Below are positions 50,601 to 57,924 of a stretch of 64,000 nt of DNA, piece after piece (position 1 is the stretch's first letter; each line of letters opens with the position of its first letter). Under the pieces are notes generated by a model. It had not been told where the DNA came from. It searched no databases and was given only the letters and a program-made list of their open reading frames with translations. The stretch spans positions 86,324 through 150,323 of the forward strand of contig NZ_BOMG01000103.1 in assembly GCF_016862075.1 (NCBI RefSeq). Direction: 5' to 3'. The DNA comes from Actinoplanes couchii. GTDB taxonomy: Bacteria > Actinomycetota > Actinomycetes > Mycobacteriales > Micromonosporaceae. Position numbers and translations under genes: made by a program.

Positions 50601-53105
50601 GGCCAGGTCCCGGCGGGGTTCCAGGCGGGCCAGCCGGGTGATCGCGGACTCGCCGAGGCGGGCGGCGAGCTGGTCGCGTTCGTACCAGAGGCGGGCGTCG
50701 TCCGGGGCCAGGGTCAGGGCGGCGTCGTAGTGCGTCACGGCCGCCGCGTCGTCGCCTGTCACGTTGTAGGCGGCCAGGCCCAGGTTGCGGTGCACGACGG
50801 CGGTCGGGTTCACGACGAGGGCGTGCTGCCAGGCGTCGACGGCGTCGGCGGGACGGTCGTGGGCGTAGTACCAGTGGCCGAGCATCGCCCAGGGCGCCGC
50901 CTGCCCGGGAACCAGCGCGACGAACTCGCGGAGCGCGTGCACATCGTCGAGACGTGCCGGGTAGGCGTACGGCGAAAAAGGGATCTTGGTGGTTTTCGCT
51001 CCTAGGACGACCCGGTGCACATGGATCATCGGGATCACGTCGACCTGGCCGGTGGGCCGATCCGCGGCGAGGGTCTCCGCGCGGTCCAGCGCGTCGAGGG
51101 CCCGGGTGGTGAAACCGGCGGCCGCGTATTCCAGGGCGACGTCCAGCATCGTGGTGGCATCACCGGTCGGCTGCTGTCCGGCCAGGTCACGGGCCCACGC
51201 GTCGAGCGGGTCGACGGCCAGCACCGCCCGGGTCAGCGTGCCGGCCCCCGCGGTGTCGCCGCGCTCGGCCAGGATCGTGGCCAGCAGAGCCGCCGACTGC
51301 GGATGATCGGGGTTCTGCCGCAGCAGGTCCTCGGCACGGGCCGGGTCGCCGTGCCGGCAGCGGATCCGGGCCAGCGCGAACCGGGCGGCGACCGCGAACC
51401 CGGCGTCCCAGCTCGCCCGGGCCAGCATCGTCGCGGCCTCGCCGTCCCGGTTCAGGCGGACCAGCGCCAGCCCGAGCCGGTAGTGCGCCTCACCCGACGC
51501 CGGGGTCGGTGACCAGCGGGTCCGCGCGGCCACACTCGCCGACAACAGCGCGGCGGCGGTCTCGTGCTCGGCCCGGTCGTAGGCCTTCGCGCCGAGCAGC
51601 AGCAGGGCCCGCGACTCGCCCGGATCCCGGCGCAGCACCTCGTCCAGGTAGTCGGCGGCACGACGGTTGGCGTGCCGGTACTGGTCCAGATAGACGGCGA
51701 TGTGGATCAGTTCGTCGATGGTCGCGACGTCGGCGGGCGCGGGCGGGGTCACCGCCCGGTTGGTGACCGGCGCGGCGTCGGGCACACTCGGCTGGCCGGG
51801 ACGGTACTCGGCGAGCAGCTCCGTGCCCCGGGTGATCCGGACCGTGCGCGGCAGGCCCGTCACCGGCAGTGTGCGGGAGTCGCCGGGGCGCAGATCGGTG
51901 GGCTCCGCGGGCTCGCCGTCGACCGTGATCGTCACGCCGGACAGCGTCTCGGCCGCACAGACGGTCACCACACGGTCGGTGACGCTGATCGCCAGCCGGC
52001 GGTCGGCGTACTGGACGGGACCGGTGTCGTGCAACGGGTACCAGGTCTGGGCGAACGTCTTCGTCTCCCCCGCCGCGAGATACGCGAAGTCCGGCTGATT
52101 GTCGGTGTAGACACCGGCCATCAGCTCCACGTACGGGCCGTCGGAGTCGGTCAGGTTGCGGTCCCAGGCATGCCCGAACGGGGCGTTCCCCCAGGTCCAC
52201 TGCTTCTTGCCGGGGGCGATGCCGTGGTCGGCGACGTGCACAAAACCGGCCCGGGCGCCGTGGTCGTAGCCGCCGAAGAAGTCCTCGACGGTGTCCAGAG
52301 CCATGTACGACGTCGGCACCGGGATGTCCCGGTACCGGTCCAGCCCGCCGTCGGGGTAGTCGACCCCGTAGTACGGGACCTCCGGGCGCGGGTACGACAC
52401 CACCGCCCGTTTCGCGTGATCGGCCACCCGGGTCACGTCCGGCGGAAAGAACGCCTGGTAGTCGTCGTTCGCCGCGGCCGCCACGTTCGCCCACCACAGG
52501 AACGTCCGCCCGGTCTCGCTCCGGTTGTGCAGCCGGACCCGGGCCTCCAGGCGGGAACTGTCCGGGCCGATCCGGATGCCGTGCATACCCTTCATCCGGG
52601 TGAACGGATCGTGGTCGGAACACCAGACCGTCGCCGACCCGTCCGCGTCCCGTTCGATAGCCACATCGGTGGGCAGGAACGTGGCCGGGCGGTGGTGCTG
52701 CGGCCAGTTGAACTCGATGCCACCGGACACCCACGGCCCGGCCAGCCCCACCAGCGCCGGCTTGATCACGTTGTTGCGGTACACCATGTCGTACCCGGCG
52801 ACCTTGTCGAGGACCACGTGCACCCGGCCGCCCAGCTCGGGCAGGACCACCACCCGCAGCCACTCGTTCTCCAGATGCACCGCCTGCCACGGGTGCGGCC
52901 GCTTGACCGGCGAGATCCGCTCGTGGAACGGCAGCGGGAACACCCGGCCGGACGAACCCTGGTACACCCGGCGATGCAGGAACGCCGGGTACACCGACGG
53001 CTGTTCGGGCAGGTACGAATCGATGACCAGCGGCTGTGACCAGACCGCCACACCGTCACGCCACGCGTCGGCGGGCGCGTCCGGAAGCACGATGCGGGAC
53101 TCCAT
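47637..53105 (-). CDS. DUF5107-TPR-GH2 fusion protein
   Basis: 1822 residues. Residues 50-330 are DUF5107 (galactose-mutarotase-like: LRVVVLPELGGRVHVVLDKV, SGGIEFNWPQHHRP, FFGGYDHGARAGFVHVADHG). Residues about 430-900 carry TPR repeats (LLLGAKAYDRAEHETAAALL, YRLGLALVRLNRDGEAATML). Residues 941-1822 are a complete glycoside hydrolase family 2 enzyme: MDLAGRWRAALDRDG start, sugar-binding and immunoglobulin domains, acid/base Glu1361 in HGNEPAG and nucleophile Glu1445 in SHEIGQW. No signal peptide. GGAGAGGGAGA stands just before Met941, so a second product could start there. The two halves are usually separate proteins. Confidence 0.88.
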   Translation of the reverse strand: MESRIVLPDAPADAWRDGVAVWSQPLVIDSYLPEQPSVYPAFLHRRVYQGSSGRVFPLPFHERISPVKRPHPWQAVHLENEWLRVVVLPELGGRVHVVLDKVAGYDMVYRNNVIKPALVGLAGPWVSGGIEFNWPQHHRPATFLPTDVAIERDADGSATVWCSDHDPFTRMKGMHGIRIGPDSSRLEARVRLHNRSETGRTFLWWANVAAAANDDYQAFFPPDVTRVADHAKRAVVSYPRPEVPYYGVDYPDGGLDRYRDIPVPTSYMALDTVEDFFGGYDHGARAGFVHVADHGIAPGKKQWTWGNAPFGHAWDRNLTDSDGPYVELMAGVYTDNQPDFAYLAAGETKTFAQTWYPLHDTGPVQYADRRLAISVTDRVVTVCAAETLSGVTITVDGEPAEPTDLRPGDSRTLPVTGLPRTVRITRGTELLAEYRPGQPSVPDAAPVTNRAVTPPAPADVATIDELIHIAVYLDQYRHANRRAADYLDEVLRRDPGESRALLLLGAKAYDRAEHETAAALLSASVAARTRWSPTPASGEAHYRLGLALVRLNRDGEAATMLARASWDAGFAVAARFALARIRCRHGDPARAEDLLRQNPDHPQSAALLATILAERGDTAGAGTLTRAVLAVDPLDAWARDLAGQQPTGDATTMLDVALEYAAAGFTTRALDALDRAETLAADRPTGQVDVIPMIHVHRVVLGAKTTKIPFSPYAYPARLDDVHALREFVALVPGQAAPWAMLGHWYYAHDRPADAVDAWQHALVVNPTAVVHRNLGLAAYNVTGDDAAAVTHYDAALTLAPDDARLWYERDQLAARLGESAITRLARLEPRRDLAVTRDDLTVVLAHLLLDTGRLEEAYELIGGRNFQPWEGGEGQALAVWDRAVALLACRRGEPVPVNPPPPANLGEDRHPVTGPPETDEFFATSRPDLLLFEEREKTAMDLAGRWRAALDRDGTGEHERWYTTAPWPDPADIDLPGSVQEQGLGDPVTMDTPWTGQVVDPAFYTDDRYAPYREPGAVSVPFWLQPHTYYRGAAWFQRTVDIPAGWRDRTIVLHLERVHWESTVWLDDRRIGADRSLTTPHRFDLGTLEPGRHTLTLRIDNRTVVDVGPNAHSVSDHTQGNWNGVIGDLRLEALPEVVIRQVVVTPDVTARSARIRIDLGTDFRGTVSVSARRFNVPGDHVTPTVTAEITDGRHADLDLPMGEEAQTWDEFHPALYELTTTAGGTVHHTVFGLREVGVDGTRITVNGRPVFLRGTLESCVFPLTGYPPTDVEAWRRIIRVARAHGLNLLRFHSWCPPGAAFRAADEEGFYLQVEGPVWANQGAAVGEGRPVDTFLYEETGRILDEFGNHPSFLMMAHGNEPAGRDAEFLGAWVAHWRRRDPRRLYTSAAGWPAITENDFDNVPGPRTHQWGDGVASPLNARRPDTVTDYSDWVTACPRPIISHEIGQWCAYPDFAEVEKYTGLMKPHNFGIFADFLRESGMADRAEEFLHASGRLQSLLYKEEVEAALRTPGFGGFHLLGLSDFPGQGTALVGVVDPFWDEKPYSSAAAWSRFCGPTVPLALLPRRVWRTDEAVSFGVRVAHFGPEPLTGDVTWSLVTSDGVTLAGGTDAGTIPAGTVTNTCRLKLIIRVGEFENDWDLWFFEAGEDRVNPGIIETTDVEEALRHTAAGATVLLRPERVAGDVVLGFTTVFWNTAWTGNQAPHTLGITHDPEHPLFREFPSDGHTDWQWWDLLHGAQAMVGLPEGLRPIVQPIDTWFTARRLGALVEARVGAGRLVVCTLNLDTPGPVSGHFHRALLSYLTGDDFDPATELTPEQVRALIG

Positions 53106-53173
53106 GACCGGAGATTACGACTGGCCTCCGGCACCCGAGGAGGACGTGACGACGCTGAACCTGGACGATCCGA

Positions 53174-54151
53174 CTATGCGGCCGCGTCTGCCGTGGCCCG
53201 GATCGCGTCGGCCAGCCACTCGTACGGGAACACCTCCGGCTCGACCCCGTTCACCGCGTGGACCAGCTCCTGGTAGCGGCCGAACTCCCCCGGCGTGGGC
53301 TCCCGATCCCACTCGGCGCCGGCCAGCATGTGATCGGCCATCCCGATCCGGAACTCGGTGGTGTCCGCCATCCCGAACATGCCGATCATCCAGGCCATCC
53401 ACCGGTCCGCGATCTCCCGGCCGAGCGGCGAATCGGCCGGCACCCGCTCCCGGGCCGCGTCGATCGTCGCCTGGCCGATCGGCCCACCGGACTCCATGAA
53501 CTCCAGCATCGGCTCCGACGACATGAACGGCCCCGCCCCGGTCGTGCACGTCTCCCGCAGATCGTCGCGCAACGCCGACCGGACCTGCGGATCACTGACC
53601 AGCCGGGCCAGCTCGATCCACGCCTCCAGCTGGGCGGCGGTCGGATCGTCCGGCAGCACCGGCCGGGCCTGGCGCCACCACTGCTCCATCTTCGGCGGCG
53701 GCTCCCAGCCGGTGCACACCTCGGTCCAGAACTCGTCGATCAGCCGGTCCCGCTCCTCGTCCGACATGCCGGCCAGCTTGTGCATCAGCGTCACCTGATC
53801 GGCGGTGGAATCCTGCCGCAGGATCGCCGACAGCACCGCCCGCCTGGTGCGCAGCTTGGCCTCCTGCTGCTCCAACAACTCCAGGTGGGTGGCGGCCAGC
53901 TCGCGCAGCGTCGCCTTGCCGGCCAGCACCCGCTTGATCTCGTCCAGCCCGGCGTCGAAGTCACGCAGGGTCCGGACCAGCTCGAGCCGGGCGATGGCGG
54001 CCACGTCGTACATCCGGGCGCCGCCCGGCGTGACCGCGGCCGGGGTCACCACACCGGCGTCGGCGTAGTAGCGGATCGCGCTGACGGCCAGGCCGGTCCG
54101 CCGGGCGACGTCACCGATGGCGTAGAGGTCGTCCATGTGCATGCGGTTCAC
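53174..54151 (-). CDS. MerR family transcriptional regulator
   Basis: 325 residues. N-terminal MerR helix-turn-helix (LYAIGDVARRTGLAVSAIRY YADAG), the long dimer helix, then a 200-residue effector region rich in Trp and acidic residues with no Cys. The start may be Met 1, 4 or 6. A CTCAAG/CTTGAG operator lies directly upstream. Confidence 0.9.
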   Translation of the reverse strand: MNRMHMDDLYAIGDVARRTGLAVSAIRYYADAGVVTPAAVTPGGARMYDVAAIARLELVRTLRDFDAGLDEIKRVLAGKATLRELAATHLELLEQQEAKLRTRRAVLSAILRQDSTADQVTLMHKLAGMSDEERDRLIDEFWTEVCTGWEPPPKMEQWWRQARPVLPDDPTAAQLEAWIELARLVSDPQVRSALRDDLRETCTTGAGPFMSSEPMLEFMESGGPIGQATIDAARERVPADSPLGREIADRWMAWMIGMFGMADTTEFRIGMADHMLAGAEWDREPTPGEFGRYQELVHAVNGVEPEVFPYEWLADAIRATADAAA

Positions 54152-54159
54152 TATGGCGT

Positions 54160-54174
54160 CTCAAGCAACTTGAG
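54160..54174. promoter_or_regulatory. MerR operator CTCAAG-CAA-CTTGAG
   Basis: Perfect 6-bp dyad with a three-base centre, 9 bp before the MerR gene and overlapping the stop codon of the AraC gene. CTCAAG-type sites are the common target of this MerR subgroup. Confidence 0.65.
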
Positions 54175-55042
54175 ATGCAAGCCCTTGCCGGTACGCCGAC
54201 GGACTCGTGCCGTGGGTCCGGCGGAACTGGCGGGAGAAGTACCACGGGTCGTCGTAGCCGCACTCGGTGGAGATCTCCGCGATCGGGCGGGTGGTCGTGC
54301 CGAGCAGCTCCCGGGCCCGGGCCATCCGCACCTGGGTCTGGTAGGTGCGCACCGGCACACCCATCCGGCGGCGGAACAGGGCGGCGAAGTACGACTCGCT
54401 CAGCCCCGCCGTCGACGCCAGCTCGGCCACGCTGATGTGCGCGCTGATCGTGGTCCGCAGGTGTTCGGCGGCCCGCTCGACCAGGGTCTCCGAGGTGTCC
54501 CGGACCGACCGGCTGGACGTCAGCAGGGTCAGCAGATGCCAGGCCGCACCGGACGCCGCCACCATGCTGGCCCGGGTGGCGTCCCGTTCCATCCACGCCA
54601 CCACCTCCGCGGCCAGCAGCGCCAGCCCGTGCGCGTCGGCGGGCACCCGCACCGGGGCCGACACCGACGCCCCGATCAGCTCGACCAGGGCCGGCACCGA
54701 CCGCCCGGTCACGTGCAGCCACCACAGGGTCCAGGGCTCCGAGCGATCCGCGCCGTACGCGTGCGGGCTGCCCGCCGGCAGCACGGCGACCTCCCCGGCC
54801 GCCACGTCGAACCGGCCGCCGCCGGTCCGGCACCAGCCCCGCCCGCGCACCGGGATCAGCACCACCGCCTGATCGATCGGTTGCCGCCGCTCACGCCCGT
54901 GGCTGTCCGCGTTCGGAAAGTATCCACAGTCGGTGACCAGCAACTCCCCGGTGACCGGCTGTTTCAGCGCCTCGGCGACGACCGGCCGGGGCAGCACCAG
55001 CATCCGCTGCCCGGCGAACCCGTCGGCGACATCCCCGTTCAC
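54161..55042 (-). CDS. AraC family transcriptional regulator
   Basis: 293 residues from GTG 55042. N-terminal cupin-like sugar-binding domain (VVLIPVRGRGWCRTGGGRFD, GEVAVLPAGSPHAYGADRSE, WWLHVTG) and C-terminal double helix-turn-helix (SVAELASTAGLSESYFAALF, AEISTECGYDDPWYFSRQFR). This type controls glycoside use, which fits the neighbouring GH2 fusion. There is no clean ribosome site, so the start is uncertain. Confidence 0.9.
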   Translation of the reverse strand: MNGDVADGFAGQRMLVLPRPVVAEALKQPVTGELLVTDCGYFPNADSHGRERRQPIDQAVVLIPVRGRGWCRTGGGRFDVAAGEVAVLPAGSPHAYGADRSEPWTLWWLHVTGRSVPALVELIGASVSAPVRVPADAHGLALLAAEVVAWMERDATRASMVAASGAAWHLLTLLTSSRSVRDTSETLVERAAEHLRTTISAHISVAELASTAGLSESYFAALFRRRMGVPVRTYQTQVRMARARELLGTTTRPIAEISTECGYDDPWYFSRQFRRTHGTSPSAYRQGLASQVA

Positions 55043-55051
55043 CCTTGCATT

Positions 55052-55242
55052 GTGACGGTGGATGATGCAGCGGTGACGACCGACTACACCGCCCCGCACT
55101 GGTCCACCGCCGCCGTGGTGCCGGCCGTTCGGCGGCTCGTCGACGGGTTCCGGCGGGCCGGGCGGCCGTCGAGGACGGGGCCCGGATCGGCGTCACCCTG
55201 CTGAGCGTCGGCGAGGTGCTGACTCAGGTGGCGGACCAGTAA
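55052..55242 (+). pseudogene. Isochorismatase-family remnant, deleted and frameshifted
   Basis: From GTG 55052 the frame reads TDYTAPHWSTAAVVPAVRRL VDGFRRAGRP, like the N-terminal part of cysteine hydrolases of the isochorismatase family. Near 55155 sense moves to another frame, AVEDGARIGVTLLSVGEVLT, the family's C-terminal strand, ending at TAA 55240-55242. About 100 central residues with the catalytic Cys are gone. Its end abuts the convergent cyclotransferase gene. Confidence 0.55.
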
Positions 55243-55581
55243 TCAGTCACGGGCTACGTACAGCCAGGCGGTGTCGCCGGAGGTCAGCGGGGCGGTGACC
55301 CGCTGGTAGTCGTCGACCTCGTAGTCGTCGGCGGCCAGCAGTTCGGTGTCGGTCACCTCCAGGGTGGTGCCGTCGACGGTGTCGGCGGGGTTGCCGGTGG
55401 CGGACAGGATCGGGTGGTGGGTCAGGCCGCTGACCGCCAGCACGTGCGGGTCGGTGATCTCGACCCGGTCCAGGCGGAAACCGACGATCCGGTCCGGGCG
55501 GCCGGTCAGTTCCCGGCCGAACGTCGCCTTCTGTACGGCCGGGTCACGCAGCGTCCCGTAGGAGAAGAGCAGTGGCATCAC
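55243..55581 (-). CDS. Gamma-glutamylcyclotransferase (AIG2-like)
   Basis: 112 residues: LLFSYGTLRDPAVQKATFGR with the YGTLR substrate loop, a short AADDYEVDDYQRV segment containing the acidic catalytic region, and TAWLYVA at the end. The family forms 5-oxoproline from gamma-glutamyl compounds. It starts 4 bp after the enolase stop, so the two are cotranscribed. Confidence 0.9.
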   Translation of the reverse strand: MMPLLFSYGTLRDPAVQKATFGRELTGRPDRIVGFRLDRVEITDPHVLAVSGLTHHPILSATGNPADTVDGTTLEVTDTELLAADDYEVDDYQRVTAPLTSGDTAWLYVARD

Positions 55582-55585
55582 CGGA

Positions 55586-56851
55586 TCATCGCAGGCCGGC
55601 GTACCGGGCCGAGCGCCCCAGCTCCTCCTCGATGCGGATCAGCTGGTTGTACTTGGCGGTCCGGTCGCTGCGGGACAGCGAACCGGTCTTGATCTGGCCG
55701 CAGCCGGTGGCCACCGCCAGGTCGGCGATCGTGGTGTCCTCGGTCTCGCCGGACCGGTGCGACATCACCACCCGGTAGCCGGCCCGGTGCGCGGTCTCCA
55801 CCGTGCGCAGAGTCTCGGTGAGGGTGCCGATCTGGTTGACCTTCACCAGGATCGCGTTGGCGTAACCGCCCTCGATGCCGCTGGTCAGCCGCTCGGCGTC
55901 GGTGCAGAAGACATCGTCGCCGACCAACTGCAGGCGGTCGCCGGCCTGGTCGGTGAGCTTGCGCCAGCCGGCGAAGTCGTTCTCGGCCATGCCGTCCTCG
56001 ATCGACGTGATCGGGTAGCGGCCGGCCAGGTCCAGCAGGTAGGCGATGTGCTCGTCGACGCCGCGGGTGCGTTTCTCGCCGCTGTAGACGTAGGCGCCGT
56101 CGTGGTGGAACTCCGAGCTGGCCGGGTCGAGGCAGATGGTGATGTCGGTGCCGGGGCGGTATCCGGAGTCCTCGATCGCGCGTACCACGAATCGCAGGGC
56201 CTCGTCGGCGTCGGCGAAACCGGGAGCGAACCCGCCCTCGTCGCCGACGTTGGTGTTGTGCCCGGCGGAGGCGAGCTGCCGGCGCAGCGTGTGGAACACC
56301 TCGGAGCCCATCCGGACGGCTTCGAAGAAGGTCGGCGCACCGACCGGGGCGATCATGAACTCCTGGAAGTCGAGCGGGTTGTCGGCGTGCGCGCCGCCGT
56401 TGACGATGTTCATCATCGGCACCGGCAGCAGGTGCGCGCCGACCCCGCCGACGTGCCGGTAGAGCGGCTGCCGGTGGGCGGCCGCCGCGGCTTTCACCAC
56501 GGCCAGGGACACCCCGAGGACCGCGTTGGCGCCGAGCCGGCCCTTGTCCTTGGTGCCGTCCAGGTCGATCATCGTGGTGTCGATCAGGGCCTGGTCCTCG
56601 GCGTGCAGGCCGGTGACCGCGTCGGCGATCTCGCCGTTGACCGCGGCGACGGCCCGGCTGACGCCCTTGCCGTGAAAGCGCCGGGGGTCGTTGTCGCGCA
56701 GTTCGACCGCCTCGTTGGCGCCGGTCGACGCCCCGGACGGCACCGCGGCCCGGCCGGTCGACCCGTCCGCGAGCAGCACGTCGACCTCGACGCTCGGGTT
56801 GCCGCGGCTGTCGAGGATCTGCCGCCCGGTCACCCGGCTGATCGCTGTCAT
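55586..56851 (-). CDS. eno: Enolase (phosphopyruvate hydratase)
   Basis: 421 residues from ATG 56851. Full enolase pattern: GRQILDSRGNPSVEVDVLLA, SGASTGANEAVELRD, LLPVPMMNIVNGGAHADN, EDGMAENDFAGW, VGDDVFCTDAERL and the signature MSHRSGETEDTTIADLAVAT with IKTGSLSRSDRTAKYNQLIR. Converts 2-phosphoglycerate to phosphoenolpyruvate. It lacks the glycolytic or cell-division neighbours of the primary actinobacterial eno and sits divergent from a MerR-redoxin gene, so it is probably a second, regulated copy. Confidence 0.93.
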   Translation of the reverse strand: MTAISRVTGRQILDSRGNPSVEVDVLLADGSTGRAAVPSGASTGANEAVELRDNDPRRFHGKGVSRAVAAVNGEIADAVTGLHAEDQALIDTTMIDLDGTKDKGRLGANAVLGVSLAVVKAAAAAHRQPLYRHVGGVGAHLLPVPMMNIVNGGAHADNPLDFQEFMIAPVGAPTFFEAVRMGSEVFHTLRRQLASAGHNTNVGDEGGFAPGFADADEALRFVVRAIEDSGYRPGTDITICLDPASSEFHHDGAYVYSGEKRTRGVDEHIAYLLDLAGRYPITSIEDGMAENDFAGWRKLTDQAGDRLQLVGDDVFCTDAERLTSGIEGGYANAILVKVNQIGTLTETLRTVETAHRAGYRVVMSHRSGETEDTTIADLAVATGCGQIKTGSLSRSDRTAKYNQLIRIEEELGRSARYAGLR

Positions 56852-56934
56852 CGTCTTCTCCCCTGTCACTCATGGCTGTTGCGGCACCAGACTGGCCGGT
56901 CACCGGCGGCGCTGTCACCGAGAGAAGAATCGTG

Positions 56935-56966
56935 TTGACCTGTACCCGGGGGTACAGGTTTAGGGT
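56935..56966 (+). promoter_or_regulatory. MerR-type promoter with perfect 22-bp palindrome
   Basis: TTGACC (56935-56940) and TAGGGT (56961-56966) are separated by 20 bp (19 if read as TTAGGG), the overlong spacing that MerR activators correct. ACCTGTACCC-GG-GGGTACAGGT (56938-56959) fills the spacer as a perfect dyad. It drives the MerR-redoxin gene itself. Confidence 0.8.
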
Positions 56967-56972
56967 CAGCGC

Positions 56973-57860
56973 ATGCGCGTGGGGGAACTGGCCAGGCGGA
57001 CCGGCACGACGGTCCGGGCGTTGCGGTACTACGAACAGAGCGGGCTGGTCGTCCCGAGGCGTCTGGGTAACGGGTACCGCGACTACGATCCGATCGCCGA
57101 GCGTCAGGTCGCCCAGATCCGGGAGCTGATGGCGCTCGGGCTGACCGTCGAGGAGACCCGCCCGTTCGTGGAGTCGCTGGCCAACGACGACGACGTGTGC
57201 GCGGCGGCGGTGGCCACGTTCCGCAGCACGGTCGCCGGGCTGCAGACCCGGATCGGTGAGCTGACCGCCCAGCGGGAGGCCCTCGATGCCCGGATCGACA
57301 CGGCCGCCCGGCAGATCGTCACCGGGCCGCCGGAGACCCGGGGCCGGCCCGCCGACCTGATCGGGCGGGCGCTGCCGGAGCTGCGGTTCTACGGCACCGA
57401 CGGTCGGCCGATCAGCCTGCACGATCTCGGGCCGGGCCGCAGTGTCGTCTTCGTCTACCCGCTGACCGGGCGGCCCGGCGTGGATCTGCCGCGCGGGCTG
57501 CTGGAGATCCCGGGGGCGCGCGGCGCGGGGCGGGACAACTGGCTGCGCGACCACCACGCGGAGATCCTGGCGGCCGGCGCGGCCCGGGTGTACGGGCTGT
57601 CCGCGCAGTCCACCGGCTACCAGCGGGAGCTGGTGCACCGCCTGGCCCTGCCGTACCCGCTGATCCCGGATCCGCAGTTGACCCTGGCCGCCGCGACCGG
57701 GCTGCCGACCCGGACCACCGGCGACCTGACCGTCTACGAGCGGCTGACCCTGGTGGTGACCGACGACGTGGTGGAGCACGTGTTCCACCCGATCGTCGAC
57801 CCGGCGTCGCACGCCCTGGACGTGATGCGGTGGCTCACTCAGCGCCGCACGGTGGGATAG
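56973..57860 (+). CDS. MerR regulator fused to a cysteine-less peroxiredoxin domain
   Basis: 295 residues. Residues 1-115: MerR helix-turn-helix (MRVGELARRTGTTVRALRYY) and dimer helix. Residues about 125-295: AhpC/TSA-like redoxin domain (VVFVYPLTGRPGVDLP, EIPGARG, DHHAEILAAGAARVYGLSAQ, STGYQRELVHRLALPYPLIP). Where peroxiredoxins of this type have CTPxxC this one has AGRDNW (185-190), so neither catalytic Cys exists. The only Cys in the protein is Cys76 in the MerR dimer region (DDDVCAAA). It should be a sensor or ligand binder rather than a peroxidase. Confidence 0.9.
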   Translation: MRVGELARRTGTTVRALRYYEQSGLVVPRRLGNGYRDYDPIAERQVAQIRELMALGLTVEETRPFVESLANDDDVCAAAVATFRSTVAGLQTRIGELTAQREALDARIDTAARQIVTGPPETRGRPADLIGRALPELRFYGTDGRPISLHDLGPGRSVVFVYPLTGRPGVDLPRGLLEIPGARGAGRDNWLRDHHAEILAAGAARVYGLSAQSTGYQRELVHRLALPYPLIPDPQLTLAAATGLPTRTTGDLTVYERLTLVVTDDVVEHVFHPIVDPASHALDVMRWLTQRRTVG

Positions 57861-57924
57861 CTGCGGCATTTGTGGTCGAATAGCACCCGGGAATCCACCG
57901 TGCACAGTGGACCTTGGAGACCGG

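Noticed and set aside
47619..51005. 1128-codon open frame on the plus strand
   Set aside because: Antisense to the GH2 fusion; composition is the Gly/Arg/Pro/Val-rich pattern of a shadow frame in GC-rich DNA and shows no domain.
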